From Niastella caeni (GTDB lineage: Bacteria; Bacteroidota; Bacteroidia; Chitinophagales; Chitinophagaceae): a stretch of DNA of 64,000 nucleotides. The position numbers and the translations under genes were made by a program. Shown piece by piece: positions 10,157 to 18,507 of the stretch. Below the pieces are notes generated by a model. That model ran no database searches and was not told where the DNA came from. It saw nothing but the letters and a program-made list of their open reading frames with translations. How positions within the stretch are numbered: position 1 is the stretch's first letter; every line of letters starts with the position of its first letter. The stretch lies in the NCBI RefSeq assembly GCF_004834005.1, contig NZ_STFF01000017.1, positions 17,181 to 81,180 of the forward strand, read 5' to 3'.

Positions 10157-10729
10157 TTATTTTTTTTCATGCAGATACGCATCCAACGCCGTGCGTATCT
10201 TTTTTAGCGCAAGACGCATATGTGTTTCGGCTGTATTGAGTGAGATCCCAAGTACTTCGGTCACCTGTTTATAAGGCAGGCCTTGTTCTTTCACCAAACG
10301 GAATACCAGTTGAGATTGGGTAGGTAACGCGCGGATTATTTTGCCAATATATTGCTCCAACTCGCCTTTGGCATATAAACTCTCAGGGGAATTTTTATCA
10401 ATTGCATATTCCTGTATATTATCAGAGATGGCAACGGTAGGAATTTCGCGGTTTTTCTTTCTTAGTACATCATATGCTTTATTCCGCGCGGCCTTAAATA
10501 GATAAACGGTTAGGTTTTCAACATGGTTTAAGTCCTCGCCCATCGTCCAAACCTTAAGCATCACTTCCGATACAACTTCCTCTGCATCCTCCTTATTGTT
10601 GAGAATAGATGTAGAAAAACTTAATAAAACAGGATAAAAATGATAGAATAATTTCTTGTATGATTCTTCGTCCTGTAAAAAAGACATTTTTTTCTGCAAG
10701 ATCAATATCTCATGGGCGGCAAGTTTCAC
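10157..10729 (-). CDS. ECF-type RNA polymerase sigma-70 factor
   Basis: The 190-residue protein has sigma region 2 (LFYHFYPVLLSFSTSIL, EDAEEVVSEVMLKVW, VYLFKAARNKAYDVLRK) and region 4 (LPTQSQLVFRLVKEQGLPYKQ, then the helix-turn-helix VTEVLGISLNTAETHMRLALKKIR). The length is normal for Bacteroidota ECF sigma factors. It heads the sigma-fecR-susC-susD series and presumably transcribes susCD when freed from FecR; that link rests on gene order and family knowledge. Confidence 0.95.
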   Translation of the reverse strand: MKLAAHEILILQKKMSFLQDEESYKKLFYHFYPVLLSFSTSILNNKEDAEEVVSEVMLKVWTMGEDLNHVENLTVYLFKAARNKAYDVLRKKNREIPTVAISDNIQEYAIDKNSPESLYAKGELEQYIGKIIRALPTQSQLVFRLVKEQGLPYKQVTEVLGISLNTAETHMRLALKKIRTALDAYLHEKK

Positions 10730-10834
10730 TATTCTAACTATGAATTAAGTTATTTGAGCTATTCGTAAGTTTTTCGCAAATTAAACTTAAAAAGCACAAC
10801 GCAGATCAATTTATAACAAAACAAAATCAATAAG

Positions 10835-11027
10835 TTATGATGATGTGACGAGGTTCGCCGGCCAAACAACCGGTCGGTTAAGAAAAAATTGCGCCATCAG
10901 GTATTCATTCCCGCTTTCCACGGCTTTGTTTATTGCCTGCTTCATGTAAAGGCTGCTTTCATTACTGTTGAAAGGGAAACGAAATAGCGCCACTCCTTTC
11001 CAGGCCAGGCTGCGGGATATATAAGCT
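10835..11027 (-). pseudogene. Decayed C-terminal fragment of an unrecognised gene
   Basis: The minus strand reads 63 sense codons without interruption to a TAA, with coding-like composition (for example KQAINKAVESGNEYLMAQFF then NRPVVWPANL). There is no usable start: an in-frame stop precedes it at about 11028, and a neighbouring frame upstream also looks coding-like, as expected after a frameshift. I do not recognise the family. The rest of the 468-bp gap 10730-11197 holds only possible promoter sequence. Confidence 0.35.
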
Positions 11028-11129
11028 TATTCAAAAATTCAATTTGATCAATAACGCTTTCAGTATTAGACAAATATACCAGAACTCATGGTGTATGGGT
11101 AATGTGGTGTGCATTGTGTGCCGGTACAA

Positions 11130-11159
11130 TTGAAATCGGAGAAAATTAAACTAAATTTA
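11130..11159 (+). promoter_or_regulatory. Possible Bacteroidota-type promoter
   Basis: TTG at 11130-11132 is followed after 19 bp by TAAATTTA (11152-11159), one base from the TAnnTTTG consensus. It lies about 40 bp before the metalloprotease start at 11198. Confidence 0.4.
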
Positions 11160-11197
11160 TCCTGATACCATTTTTTGCTATTAAATCACAACTACAC

Positions 11198-14100
11198 ATG
11201 AGAAAAATTTTGCTCTTCGCAACAGCATTGTTGTGCAGTACAACATTGCTTGCACAGGATCTTTACAACTGGAGGTTACTACCCAATAACACCAGGATCA
11301 TTACCGACAAAGCCGTAGCCCGGCTTGCATTTCCCACCGATTTCAAATTATATGATGTGAATTTTACTCCTTTAAGGACCCAGGTATTTAAAGCTGTAGG
11401 TAAAGCATTTGCGGCGCCTTCAACAATTATCACATTGCCTAATGCAGACGGACAAATTGAGCAGTTCGAAATTGTTGAAGCTTCCAATTTCGAGCCGGCA
11501 TTGCAGGCGCAGTTTCCTGAAATAAGAGCATTTTCGGGAAAAGGCATTACCGACAAACATGCCACCGTAAAGTTGAGTATTTCACCACAGGGGATCCAAA
11601 CAATGGTCTTCCGTACGGGAAAGGAAACTGAATTCATTGAACCTTATTCTGCCGACCACACTATTTACGCTGTATTCAAAAAACAACCGAGGTCTTTACC
11701 ATGGAAGTGCTCTACGCCAGAGCAGCAATTGGCAACGAGTATAGGTAACCAGGTAAATAACGTTACGGCCAGGTCAACCGGTGATGCCAAAACAATGCGA
11801 CTGGCTCAATCAGTTACGGCCGAATACTCCAATTATTTTGGGGCCACAAGCGCTTCACAGGTTGCCCTGGTGCTGGCGGCAGTCAATGCAACGCTTACCC
11901 GTTGCAATGGTGTTTATGAAAAGGACCTGGCGCTCCATCTGAACCTGGTGGCGGCAAGTACCAGCGTGTTCTATTATAATCCCTCAACAGATCCCTACTC
12001 CCCGGCCAGCTCAGGCGCAGGCGGCGCATGGAACAGCGAGTTACAAAATACATTGACCTCTGTGATCGGCGCAGCGAATTATGATATTGGCCACCTGTTC
12101 GGGGCAACCGGCGGTGGCGGTAACGCGGGTTGTATCGGTTGCGTTTGTGTCAACAATTCAAAAGGAAGCGGCTATACTTCTCCTGCCGATGGCATTCCGC
12201 AGGGAGATAATTTCGATATCGATTACGTAGTGCATGAAGTAGGGCACCAGTTGGGCGCCAACCATACGTTCTCCCATGGCAATGAAGGCACAGGGGTTAA
12301 TGTTGAACCTGGTTCCGGCATTACGATTATGGGTTATGCCGGTATAACCGGCCAGGACCTTGCGCCACATTCTATTGAGTATTTTCATGCCGCTTCCATT
12401 GCACAGATCCAGGCTAATTTGGCAACCAAGACCTGCCCGGTAACTACCATTATATCGGGCAATAACGCCACCCCGGTTGTAAATGCCGGCAGTAATTACA
12501 CTATTCCTATCAGCACCCCGTTTGCACTGACCGGTTCAGCTACTGATGCCAATGCGGGTGACGTGCTCACTTATAGCTGGGAGCAAAATAATAATGCTTC
12601 CTCATCACAAACAGGAAGTAACAGTGTGGCCAGCGCTACCAAAGCTTCCGGCCCCAATTGGATCACATTTGCCCCCAGCACGTCGCCAACAAGATATTTC
12701 CCCAAAATGTCGACTATTCTTGCAGGCGGCCTGGTGAGCGGTCCATTAACAGGTGGTGATGCGGGCGCCAATACCGAAGCATTGAGCTCTGTTTCAAGAA
12801 CGTTGAACTTCCGGTTAACAGTAAGGGATAACGCGCCTTATAGTTCTACAGCACCGGTAACCATCGGGCAAACCAATTTTGCCGACATGACAGTGACCGT
12901 TACCAATACATCAGGGCCATTTACGGTGACGGCTCCTAATACGGCTGTATCATGGGCGGGCAATTCATCACAAACCATAACCTGGAATGTAGCCAGCACA
13001 ACAGCAGCGCCTGTAAGTTGCGCCAATGTAAAAATATCCATCTCTACAGATGGCGGCACTACATTCAACACCTTAGTGGCCAGTACGGCTAACGACGGTA
13101 GCGAGGTGGTAACTATTCCTAATACACCCACCACAACAGCCAGAGTAAAAATAGAAGCCGTAGGAAATATTTTCTTTGATATTTCCAATACCAACTTCAC
13201 CATTACATCCGGTTCAGGCTGTGCTTCACCCGCAGGGTTAACAGCTTCTGCTATTACCACTACATCTGCTACCGTAGGATGGACAGCAGTGAGCGGCGGT
13301 GTATCGTATGATGTGGATTATAAGCTTACCTCATCTTCTACATGGACCAATGCGGCAACCGCAACAACAGCTACTTCTGTTGGCTTAACAGGTCTTACAC
13401 AGGCAACTACTTATGATTACAGGGTAAGAACCAATTGCGCCAGCGGCAGCAGTGCGTATACAGCAGCACAGTTTACCACTACATCAACCTGTGGTACGCC
13501 CACTGGTTTAACCAGTTCAGCTATAACAACTACCGGCGCTACTGTTAGCTATGCAGCCGTAAGCGGCGCTTCGAGTTATTCGGTGGATTATAAAGCTAAT
13601 TCCTCTTCTACATGGATCAGTGCTGCAACCGCCACCACAGCCACGTCTGTTACATTAAGCGGATTAACATCAGGCACATTATATGATTGGCGGGTAAGAG
13701 CAAACTGTTCAGCAGGCAGCAGTGTATATGCTACTGCACAGTTCACTACCACCGCAACAGGTTGCGCAAGTCCAAAGGATACATCAACCAATGGAACAAT
13801 TACCGGAGCAGCAACCATTCCATTTAATACCAATATCACTGGTCTCATCAGCCCAAGTGGTGATATTGATAATTATAGATTTGTGATCACTACCGGTGGT
13901 ACTGCCACTGTTACATTAACAACGGTGCCTTTTGATTATGACCTGAGGGTGCTGAACAGCGCAGGTACACAGCTCGCTATTTCACAGGCAGGCGGCACCA
14001 GCAATGAAACTATTAGCAGAACCTACACTGCGGGTACCTATTATGCACAGGTATATGGTTACAACGGGGCCAATAGTGCTACTTCTTGTTATACATTACG

Positions 14101-14392
14101 GGTACAATTAGGTACAGCCAGCCGCGGCGGAACCGAAGGTCTTACTACCGATGTACAGAAAGTGGATGTATTCCCGAACCCTGTAAAAAATGTAGTGAAC
14201 GTTAACCTTACAGGTTACACAGGAAATTCAGTGGTGAGCATGTTCGATGTGAATGGCCGCGTGGTATTGCATCGCCAGGTGAGCACGGGTAACTCGCAAC
14301 TTGATATTTCTGCATTGCCTGCAGGTGTTTATATGATGAGAATTAAGAACGGAGGAAAGGAAGTGAATATGACGAAGATCATTAAACAGTAA
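11198..14392 (+). CDS. Exported reprolysin-like (M12-type) zinc metalloprotease with Fn3 domains and T9SS sorting signal
   Basis: This 1064-residue exported protein has a signal peptide (LLFATALLCSTTLLAQ) and a zinc-binding HEVGHQLGANH motif with His346, Glu347, His350 and His356, followed by a Met-turn (ITIMGYAG), the metzincin pattern of M12-type peptidases. After the protease come Ig/PKD-like segments, two fibronectin type III repeats (about 680-850; both contain a VSYDVDYK- or SSYSVDYK-like strand), a PPC-type beta domain (about 870-970) and a C-terminal T9SS type A sorting domain (VFPNPVKNVVNV ... GVYMMRIKNGGKEV). It should be secreted through the outer membrane and cleave protein. It stands alone, with a terminator directly behind it. 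Confidence 0.93.
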   Translation: MRKILLFATALLCSTTLLAQDLYNWRLLPNNTRIITDKAVARLAFPTDFKLYDVNFTPLRTQVFKAVGKAFAAPSTIITLPNADGQIEQFEIVEASNFEPALQAQFPEIRAFSGKGITDKHATVKLSISPQGIQTMVFRTGKETEFIEPYSADHTIYAVFKKQPRSLPWKCSTPEQQLATSIGNQVNNVTARSTGDAKTMRLAQSVTAEYSNYFGATSASQVALVLAAVNATLTRCNGVYEKDLALHLNLVAASTSVFYYNPSTDPYSPASSGAGGAWNSELQNTLTSVIGAANYDIGHLFGATGGGGNAGCIGCVCVNNSKGSGYTSPADGIPQGDNFDIDYVVHEVGHQLGANHTFSHGNEGTGVNVEPGSGITIMGYAGITGQDLAPHSIEYFHAASIAQIQANLATKTCPVTTIISGNNATPVVNAGSNYTIPISTPFALTGSATDANAGDVLTYSWEQNNNASSSQTGSNSVASATKASGPNWITFAPSTSPTRYFPKMSTILAGGLVSGPLTGGDAGANTEALSSVSRTLNFRLTVRDNAPYSSTAPVTIGQTNFADMTVTVTNTSGPFTVTAPNTAVSWAGNSSQTITWNVASTTAAPVSCANVKISISTDGGTTFNTLVASTANDGSEVVTIPNTPTTTARVKIEAVGNIFFDISNTNFTITSGSGCASPAGLTASAITTTSATVGWTAVSGGVSYDVDYKLTSSSTWTNAATATTATSVGLTGLTQATTYDYRVRTNCASGSSAYTAAQFTTTSTCGTPTGLTSSAITTTGATVSYAAVSGASSYSVDYKANSSSTWISAATATTATSVTLSGLTSGTLYDWRVRANCSAGSSVYATAQFTTTATGCASPKDTSTNGTITGAATIPFNTNITGLISPSGDIDNYRFVITTGGTATVTLTTVPFDYDLRVLNSAGTQLAISQAGGTSNETISRTYTAGTYYAQVYGYNGANSATSCYTLRVQLGTASRGGTEGLTTDVQKVDVFPNPVKNVVNVNLTGYTGNSVVSMFDVNGRVVLHRQVSTGNSQLDISALPAGVYMMRIKNGGKEVNMTKIIKQ

Positions 14393-14411
14393 ATGGTGAG
14401 TAGTAAGTTGG

Positions 14412-14449
14412 AAAACGGGATTGACCAAAAGGTTAGTCCCGTTTTTATT
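14412..14449 (+). terminator. Intrinsic terminator after the metalloprotease gene
   Basis: A 14-bp stem with G-T pairs (about 14413-14426 with 14431-14444), an AAAA loop and a T-rich tail follows the stop codon by about 20 bp. Confidence 0.85.
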
Positions 14450-14464
14450 TGAAGCCGCTTATTT

Positions 14465-14546
14465 CTGATTTTGAGATTTGAGATTTCGGGATTTCATTAT
14501 GTTTGGCATTTTTATAAATCTAAAAATCCCGAAATTCCAAAATCAG
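14465..14546. repeat. Imperfect palindromic intergenic element
   Basis: An outer arm at 14465-14494 pairs imperfectly with 14522-14546; both ends carry CTGATTTTG / CAAAATCAG and the inner parts GATTTCGGGATTT / AAATCCCGAAATT. The element lies between the protease terminator and the next gene and resembles REP- or MITE-type fold-back sequence. Confidence 0.5.
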
Positions 14547-14676
14547 CAATTTTTGAAAATAGCGAGTTACCAAAATATCATCTATTTTTTTGAAAAATAT
14601 GGTCAGGGGCCCTTTTTATAAATAAATTAATTATATATTGAAGTGTAGTTAGCACATTAATTGACCTGATAACACC

Positions 14677-17600
14677 ATGATTAGCCGCCGGTTAAGGGCA
14701 CTATTATTAATTGTATGTTGGCTTTTGGGATGGCTGCCGTCAAAGGAGCAAGCGCTCACGAACGGGTATAGTATAACCCATTACAACAGCGATAATGCCC
14801 TTCCGCAGAACAGTATCACAGGTATGGCCTTTGATAAAAACGGGTTCCTGTGGCTGACCACCCAAATGGGCATCGTTCGATTTGATGGCAAAAATTTCAG
14901 GGAATACAATACACAGAATAGTCCGGCTTTATTTTGGAATGAATTTTTACTGTCACAACAAGCGCCGGGAACCAACAGGATCTTTATTAAACCAACGGCT
15001 GACAGCAGTCGTATCCTCACTATAACCGATGACTACCAGATTGTGACTGATAGCGTCATTTCCGCCTCTCCGCATCACGCGTTGATCGCTCCCAACAGCC
15101 ACCTTTTTTCTTACCCTGGTATTTACAAAACATATAATAGTAAGGAAGGGGTGCATAAACAATTGCTCCAAAAACTGGCAACCAGCCATGCGCTGGTTAC
15201 CGTGAATGAACGGCAGGCATATTTCCCTTATGCCGGCCATACTTACTTCCTCGATGAAAATACGCGCAGCTTAACGGTATTGCCTGAAATTACCGGCCGT
15301 AAGCCGGCCCTTCAGTTCATGGTAAACGATCTTTATTTTTATATAGATGATCAGTATCGCCTGCTGGCATTCAGGAATGGGACCCTGCAAAAAAATATTA
15401 GTTGTACCGCTCCCCTGCTGCAACTGTTAATTGCTGAAGCCAAAGCAGCCCAAGACCCGGTGCAAACCAGTTTAAAAATCAAACGGGATGGTACACATAC
15501 CCTGATGATTTGTAAAGATACCATCCTGCAACTTAGGATGGTCAACAACGTGTTGGACTATAAATTGCTGGCAGCCAATATACCTGTTGAAGACATCAAA
15601 TGTATGATCTATGAGGAAGATCACAAGATCCTTTATGTAGGGTCCATGACAAGCGGGTTGTATGTGCTGAAGCTGCATGAATTTGAAAGGCTTTTATTTA
15701 ATAAACCCGGCTTCGCAGCCAATAGCCAGACTTCACAAATTGAATTACCGGGGCAACGCATACTTACCTGTACAGGCATTCTAAATTATTCCAGCAAAGA
15801 TCATGTTCCCTTTCCCGCTACCCGAAATTTCGACAAGCATGTTCTGTTCCAGGCATCCGATGGCGCCATCTGGTACTCTGAATCCAAATTACTTAAAAAG
15901 ACCGATGGCCAGCTGCGTGCTTTTACAGATGTGAAACACCTGGGCTATTTTCTTACCGGCATTATTGAAACGGAAAATAAAGAGCTCATCTATAGCAACA
16001 AGCACCAGGTCTTCAGGCGCACCGGAACAGCAGATACGATTTTAGTGAATGATCTTGGCCTGGCAAAGGACGAAGAGATCTCTGCCCTCAGGGCAATTAC
16101 GCCTAATATATTATGGATAGGCACGTGGGCAGGCTTATTTACCTATGATCTGAAGAAAAATTTGTTGCGCCCGATGCCTGGCATGGAAAAAAAATCAGTC
16201 TCTGTCATTCATGTGGCAACCGATAGCAGCATTTGGATCGGCACTTACGGACAGGGCATGTACAAATTCTACCAAAATCAATTCATCAAAATGCCTATGG
16301 ATAGCAGGAATGCCCTTGTCACTGCACATTGTTTTATGGAAGACAGGCATGGCTACTTCTGGATCCCCACCAACAAAGGATTGTTCAGGGTGGCTAAAAA
16401 AGAGCTGGATGATTATGCGGCAGGCATTCAGACCCAGGTTTATTATTATTATGTTGATAAAGCATATGGATTTAGTTCCAATGAATTTAATTCATGCACG
16501 CCCTGCGGCATTGAAACCAGGGATGGCTGGTTTTCGTTTCCCTCCATTGATGGCCTTGTACGGTTCAATCCAGACAGCGTTAGTATCGATCTGCCCGATA
16601 AGAATATCATTATAGAGCAGGTAACGGCAGATGATAAAAGAATAGTAGTAAAAGACAAACTGGTAGCAACACAGGATGCCGGCTCTTTGATCTTTGAAAT
16701 TTCCGCTCCATATTTTGGTAACAAAGTCAATCTGCATCTTGAATATGCTATAAAAGAATTGAATGATAAATGGTACCCGGTAAACGCTGACGGTAAACTC
16801 ATAATAACAAACCTGAACAGCGGTAAGTACACGCTTACTGTGAGAAGTCAGACCCCCCATGCGCACTACACCTATAATAATTTCCAGTTAACCATACTTC
16901 CTTACTGGTATGAACAGGTATGGTTCAAATGTCTGTTGGGCGGGCTGGCAATAGGAACATTTCTATTATTTTTCAGGTTGCGGTATAACTACCAGGTAAA
17001 ACGAGCGCAATTGCTGCAGCAAAAGGTAGATGAAAGAACAGTACAATTATCAGAGAGTAACCGGGTAAAAGAGTTAATGATCTCAGCTATCCTGCACGAT
17101 CTGCGGTCGCCGCTCCGGTTCCTGCACATGTTGGCCAGGCGAATGTATAATAACCATAAAGCTTCAGCAGATAAGGAACTGTCGCAGATCCTGTTTCAAT
17201 TCGAGAACGCCACCAACGAAATATACGATTTTACCCAGGACTTCTTTGTGTTTACCAATATGCAAAAAGAAGGCTTTGTTATTAAACGGGAAAAAATAGT
17301 GTTGCGGGACCTTGTGGCTGAAATTATCTCCCTTTATGAAATGGGCGCCCAGCTTCAAAAAAATACCTTCAGCAACCTGGTGCCGTCACCTGTTACACTG
17401 CATACAGATGCCAGCCTGTTAAGCCTGGTGCTGAGAAACCTGGTTGACAATGCCAATAAATATACATCCGAAGGCACCATAACGATTGAAGGGATCCAGG
17501 ATGCAACCACCACCCGCATTATTTTGACCGATGAAGGTGATACCATGAATAAAGAACTGGTAGCACGTATTCTTAATAAAAGTTTTAATCCTTCCCTGCA

Positions 17601-17721
17601 CGGTGGGTGGGGTTACAAGATCATTATTGAGATCCTGGACAGGTTACATGGCTCACTTGACATTGTGCCGGGCAATGACAAGGGTAATATAATTACCATA
17701 ACTTTTGAAAATAAGGGGTAG
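14677..17721 (+). CDS. Reg_prop/Y_Y_Y sensor histidine kinase
   Basis: The 1014-residue membrane kinase has a signal peptide, a long periplasmic two-propeller sensor with Reg_prop repeats (NGFLWLTTQMGIVRFDG, NILWIGTWAGLFTYD, SSIWIGTYGQGMYKF), a Y_Y_Y domain (about 680-745), a membrane helix near 750-770, a short coiled coil, and a HisKA dimerisation region with the phospho-acceptor His807 in ILHDLRSPLRFL. The ATPase domain has the N box (NLVDNANKY, Asn925), but the G1 box reads DEGDT where DxGxG is usual. No receiver is fused; the partner regulator starts 3 bp after the stop. Such sensors often monitor glycan breakdown products; the ligand here is unknown. Confidence 0.93.
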   Translation: MISRRLRALLLIVCWLLGWLPSKEQALTNGYSITHYNSDNALPQNSITGMAFDKNGFLWLTTQMGIVRFDGKNFREYNTQNSPALFWNEFLLSQQAPGTNRIFIKPTADSSRILTITDDYQIVTDSVISASPHHALIAPNSHLFSYPGIYKTYNSKEGVHKQLLQKLATSHALVTVNERQAYFPYAGHTYFLDENTRSLTVLPEITGRKPALQFMVNDLYFYIDDQYRLLAFRNGTLQKNISCTAPLLQLLIAEAKAAQDPVQTSLKIKRDGTHTLMICKDTILQLRMVNNVLDYKLLAANIPVEDIKCMIYEEDHKILYVGSMTSGLYVLKLHEFERLLFNKPGFAANSQTSQIELPGQRILTCTGILNYSSKDHVPFPATRNFDKHVLFQASDGAIWYSESKLLKKTDGQLRAFTDVKHLGYFLTGIIETENKELIYSNKHQVFRRTGTADTILVNDLGLAKDEEISALRAITPNILWIGTWAGLFTYDLKKNLLRPMPGMEKKSVSVIHVATDSSIWIGTYGQGMYKFYQNQFIKMPMDSRNALVTAHCFMEDRHGYFWIPTNKGLFRVAKKELDDYAAGIQTQVYYYYVDKAYGFSSNEFNSCTPCGIETRDGWFSFPSIDGLVRFNPDSVSIDLPDKNIIIEQVTADDKRIVVKDKLVATQDAGSLIFEISAPYFGNKVNLHLEYAIKELNDKWYPVNADGKLIITNLNSGKYTLTVRSQTPHAHYTYNNFQLTILPYWYEQVWFKCLLGGLAIGTFLLFFRLRYNYQVKRAQLLQQKVDERTVQLSESNRVKELMISAILHDLRSPLRFLHMLARRMYNNHKASADKELSQILFQFENATNEIYDFTQDFFVFTNMQKEGFVIKREKIVLRDLVAEIISLYEMGAQLQKNTFSNLVPSPVTLHTDASLLSLVLRNLVDNANKYTSEGTITIEGIQDATTTRIILTDEGDTMNKELVARILNKSFNPSLHGGWGYKIIIEILDRLHGSLDIVPGNDKGNIITITFENKG

Positions 17722-17724
17722 CAT

Positions 17725-18354
17725 ATGAATAAATTTTTACTGGCGGATGATCATCATATTGTAAGGACCGGACTTGGCCTTATTATAAAAGAGGAGTACT
17801 CTAATGCGGAAATAGATGAATGCAGTAATGGCGATTGTGTATGGAAAAAAATACAGAGCAAAGGATACGACCTGATTATTCTGGATATAACGATGCCTGG
17901 AATGGACTCCCCTCGCCTTCTGAAAAACATCTTTACCCTTAAACCCGATCAGAAAGTGATGATCTTCTCGATGAGCAATGCGGCCATTTATGCAAAAAAA
18001 TACCTGGCCATGGGCGTGAAAGGATTTATCAATAAGGAAGCTGAACCTTCGGAGGTAAGGCTTGGCATTGTGGCCATCATGAACAATCGAAAATATCTTG
18101 GGAATGACCTGAACAATATACTAACCCTGAAGGATAAAGACATCCAGGCAGGCACTCCATTTGATAGCCTTAGTATCAGGGAGCTTGAGATCATGAATCA
18201 CCTGGTGCAGGGAAAGAATGTTTCAGAAATTGCCGAAATGCTATTTCTGCATATTTCAACGGTTAGCACCCACAAAGCTAATATTATGGAGAAGCTGGGT
18301 GTTTCGAATATAGTTGAACTCACCCAAATGGTTCAGTTATTCAAAAAAGATTAG
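17725..18354 (+). CDS. NarL/FixJ-family response regulator
   Basis: The 209-residue protein has a receiver with acidic pocket Asp8/Asp9, phospho-acceptor Asp54 (LIILDITMPG) and the conserved Lys in GVKGFINKEA, then a LuxR-type helix-turn-helix (LSIRELEIMNHLVQGKNVSE and VSTHKANIMEKLGV). The gene begins 3 bp after the kinase at 14677-17721, so the two form one transcript and almost certainly one phosphorelay. Its target genes are not identifiable; the beta-helix lipoprotein downstream is a candidate by position. Confidence 0.95.
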   Translation: MNKFLLADDHHIVRTGLGLIIKEEYSNAEIDECSNGDCVWKKIQSKGYDLIILDITMPGMDSPRLLKNIFTLKPDQKVMIFSMSNAAIYAKKYLAMGVKGFINKEAEPSEVRLGIVAIMNNRKYLGNDLNNILTLKDKDIQAGTPFDSLSIRELEIMNHLVQGKNVSEIAEMLFLHISTVSTHKANIMEKLGVSNIVELTQMVQLFKKD

Positions 18355-18388
18355 CAAAAAAGCAAGTTGGATGTTGCACTATGCCTGT

Positions 18389-18416
18389 CTTATATGCAAA
18401 CCAGTTTGCATATAAG
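18389..18416. promoter_or_regulatory. Perfect palindrome, possible operator
   Basis: Two perfect 13-bp arms (18389-18401 and 18404-18416) are separated by only 2 bp. There is no T run on either side, so it is not a normal terminator; the tiny loop suits a dimeric DNA-binding protein better than an RNA hairpin. It lies after the regulator gene and about 90 bp before the beta-helix lipoprotein gene. Confidence 0.5.
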
Positions 18417-18507
18417 CAATAACGTTACAACAGCTTTACTTACAAATTAATGTTACGGGGAAAACGGCACTATTTTTTCTTGTACTTCCCTCTAATAATC
18501 AAACCTT

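Noticed and set aside
3774..10729. Polysaccharide utilisation locus with enzymes
   Set aside because: Only sigma, FecR, SusC and SusD are present; neighbours on both sides are unrelated.
14677..17721. Hybrid two-component system
   Set aside because: The protein ends after the ATPase domain; the receiver and HTH are in a separate gene.
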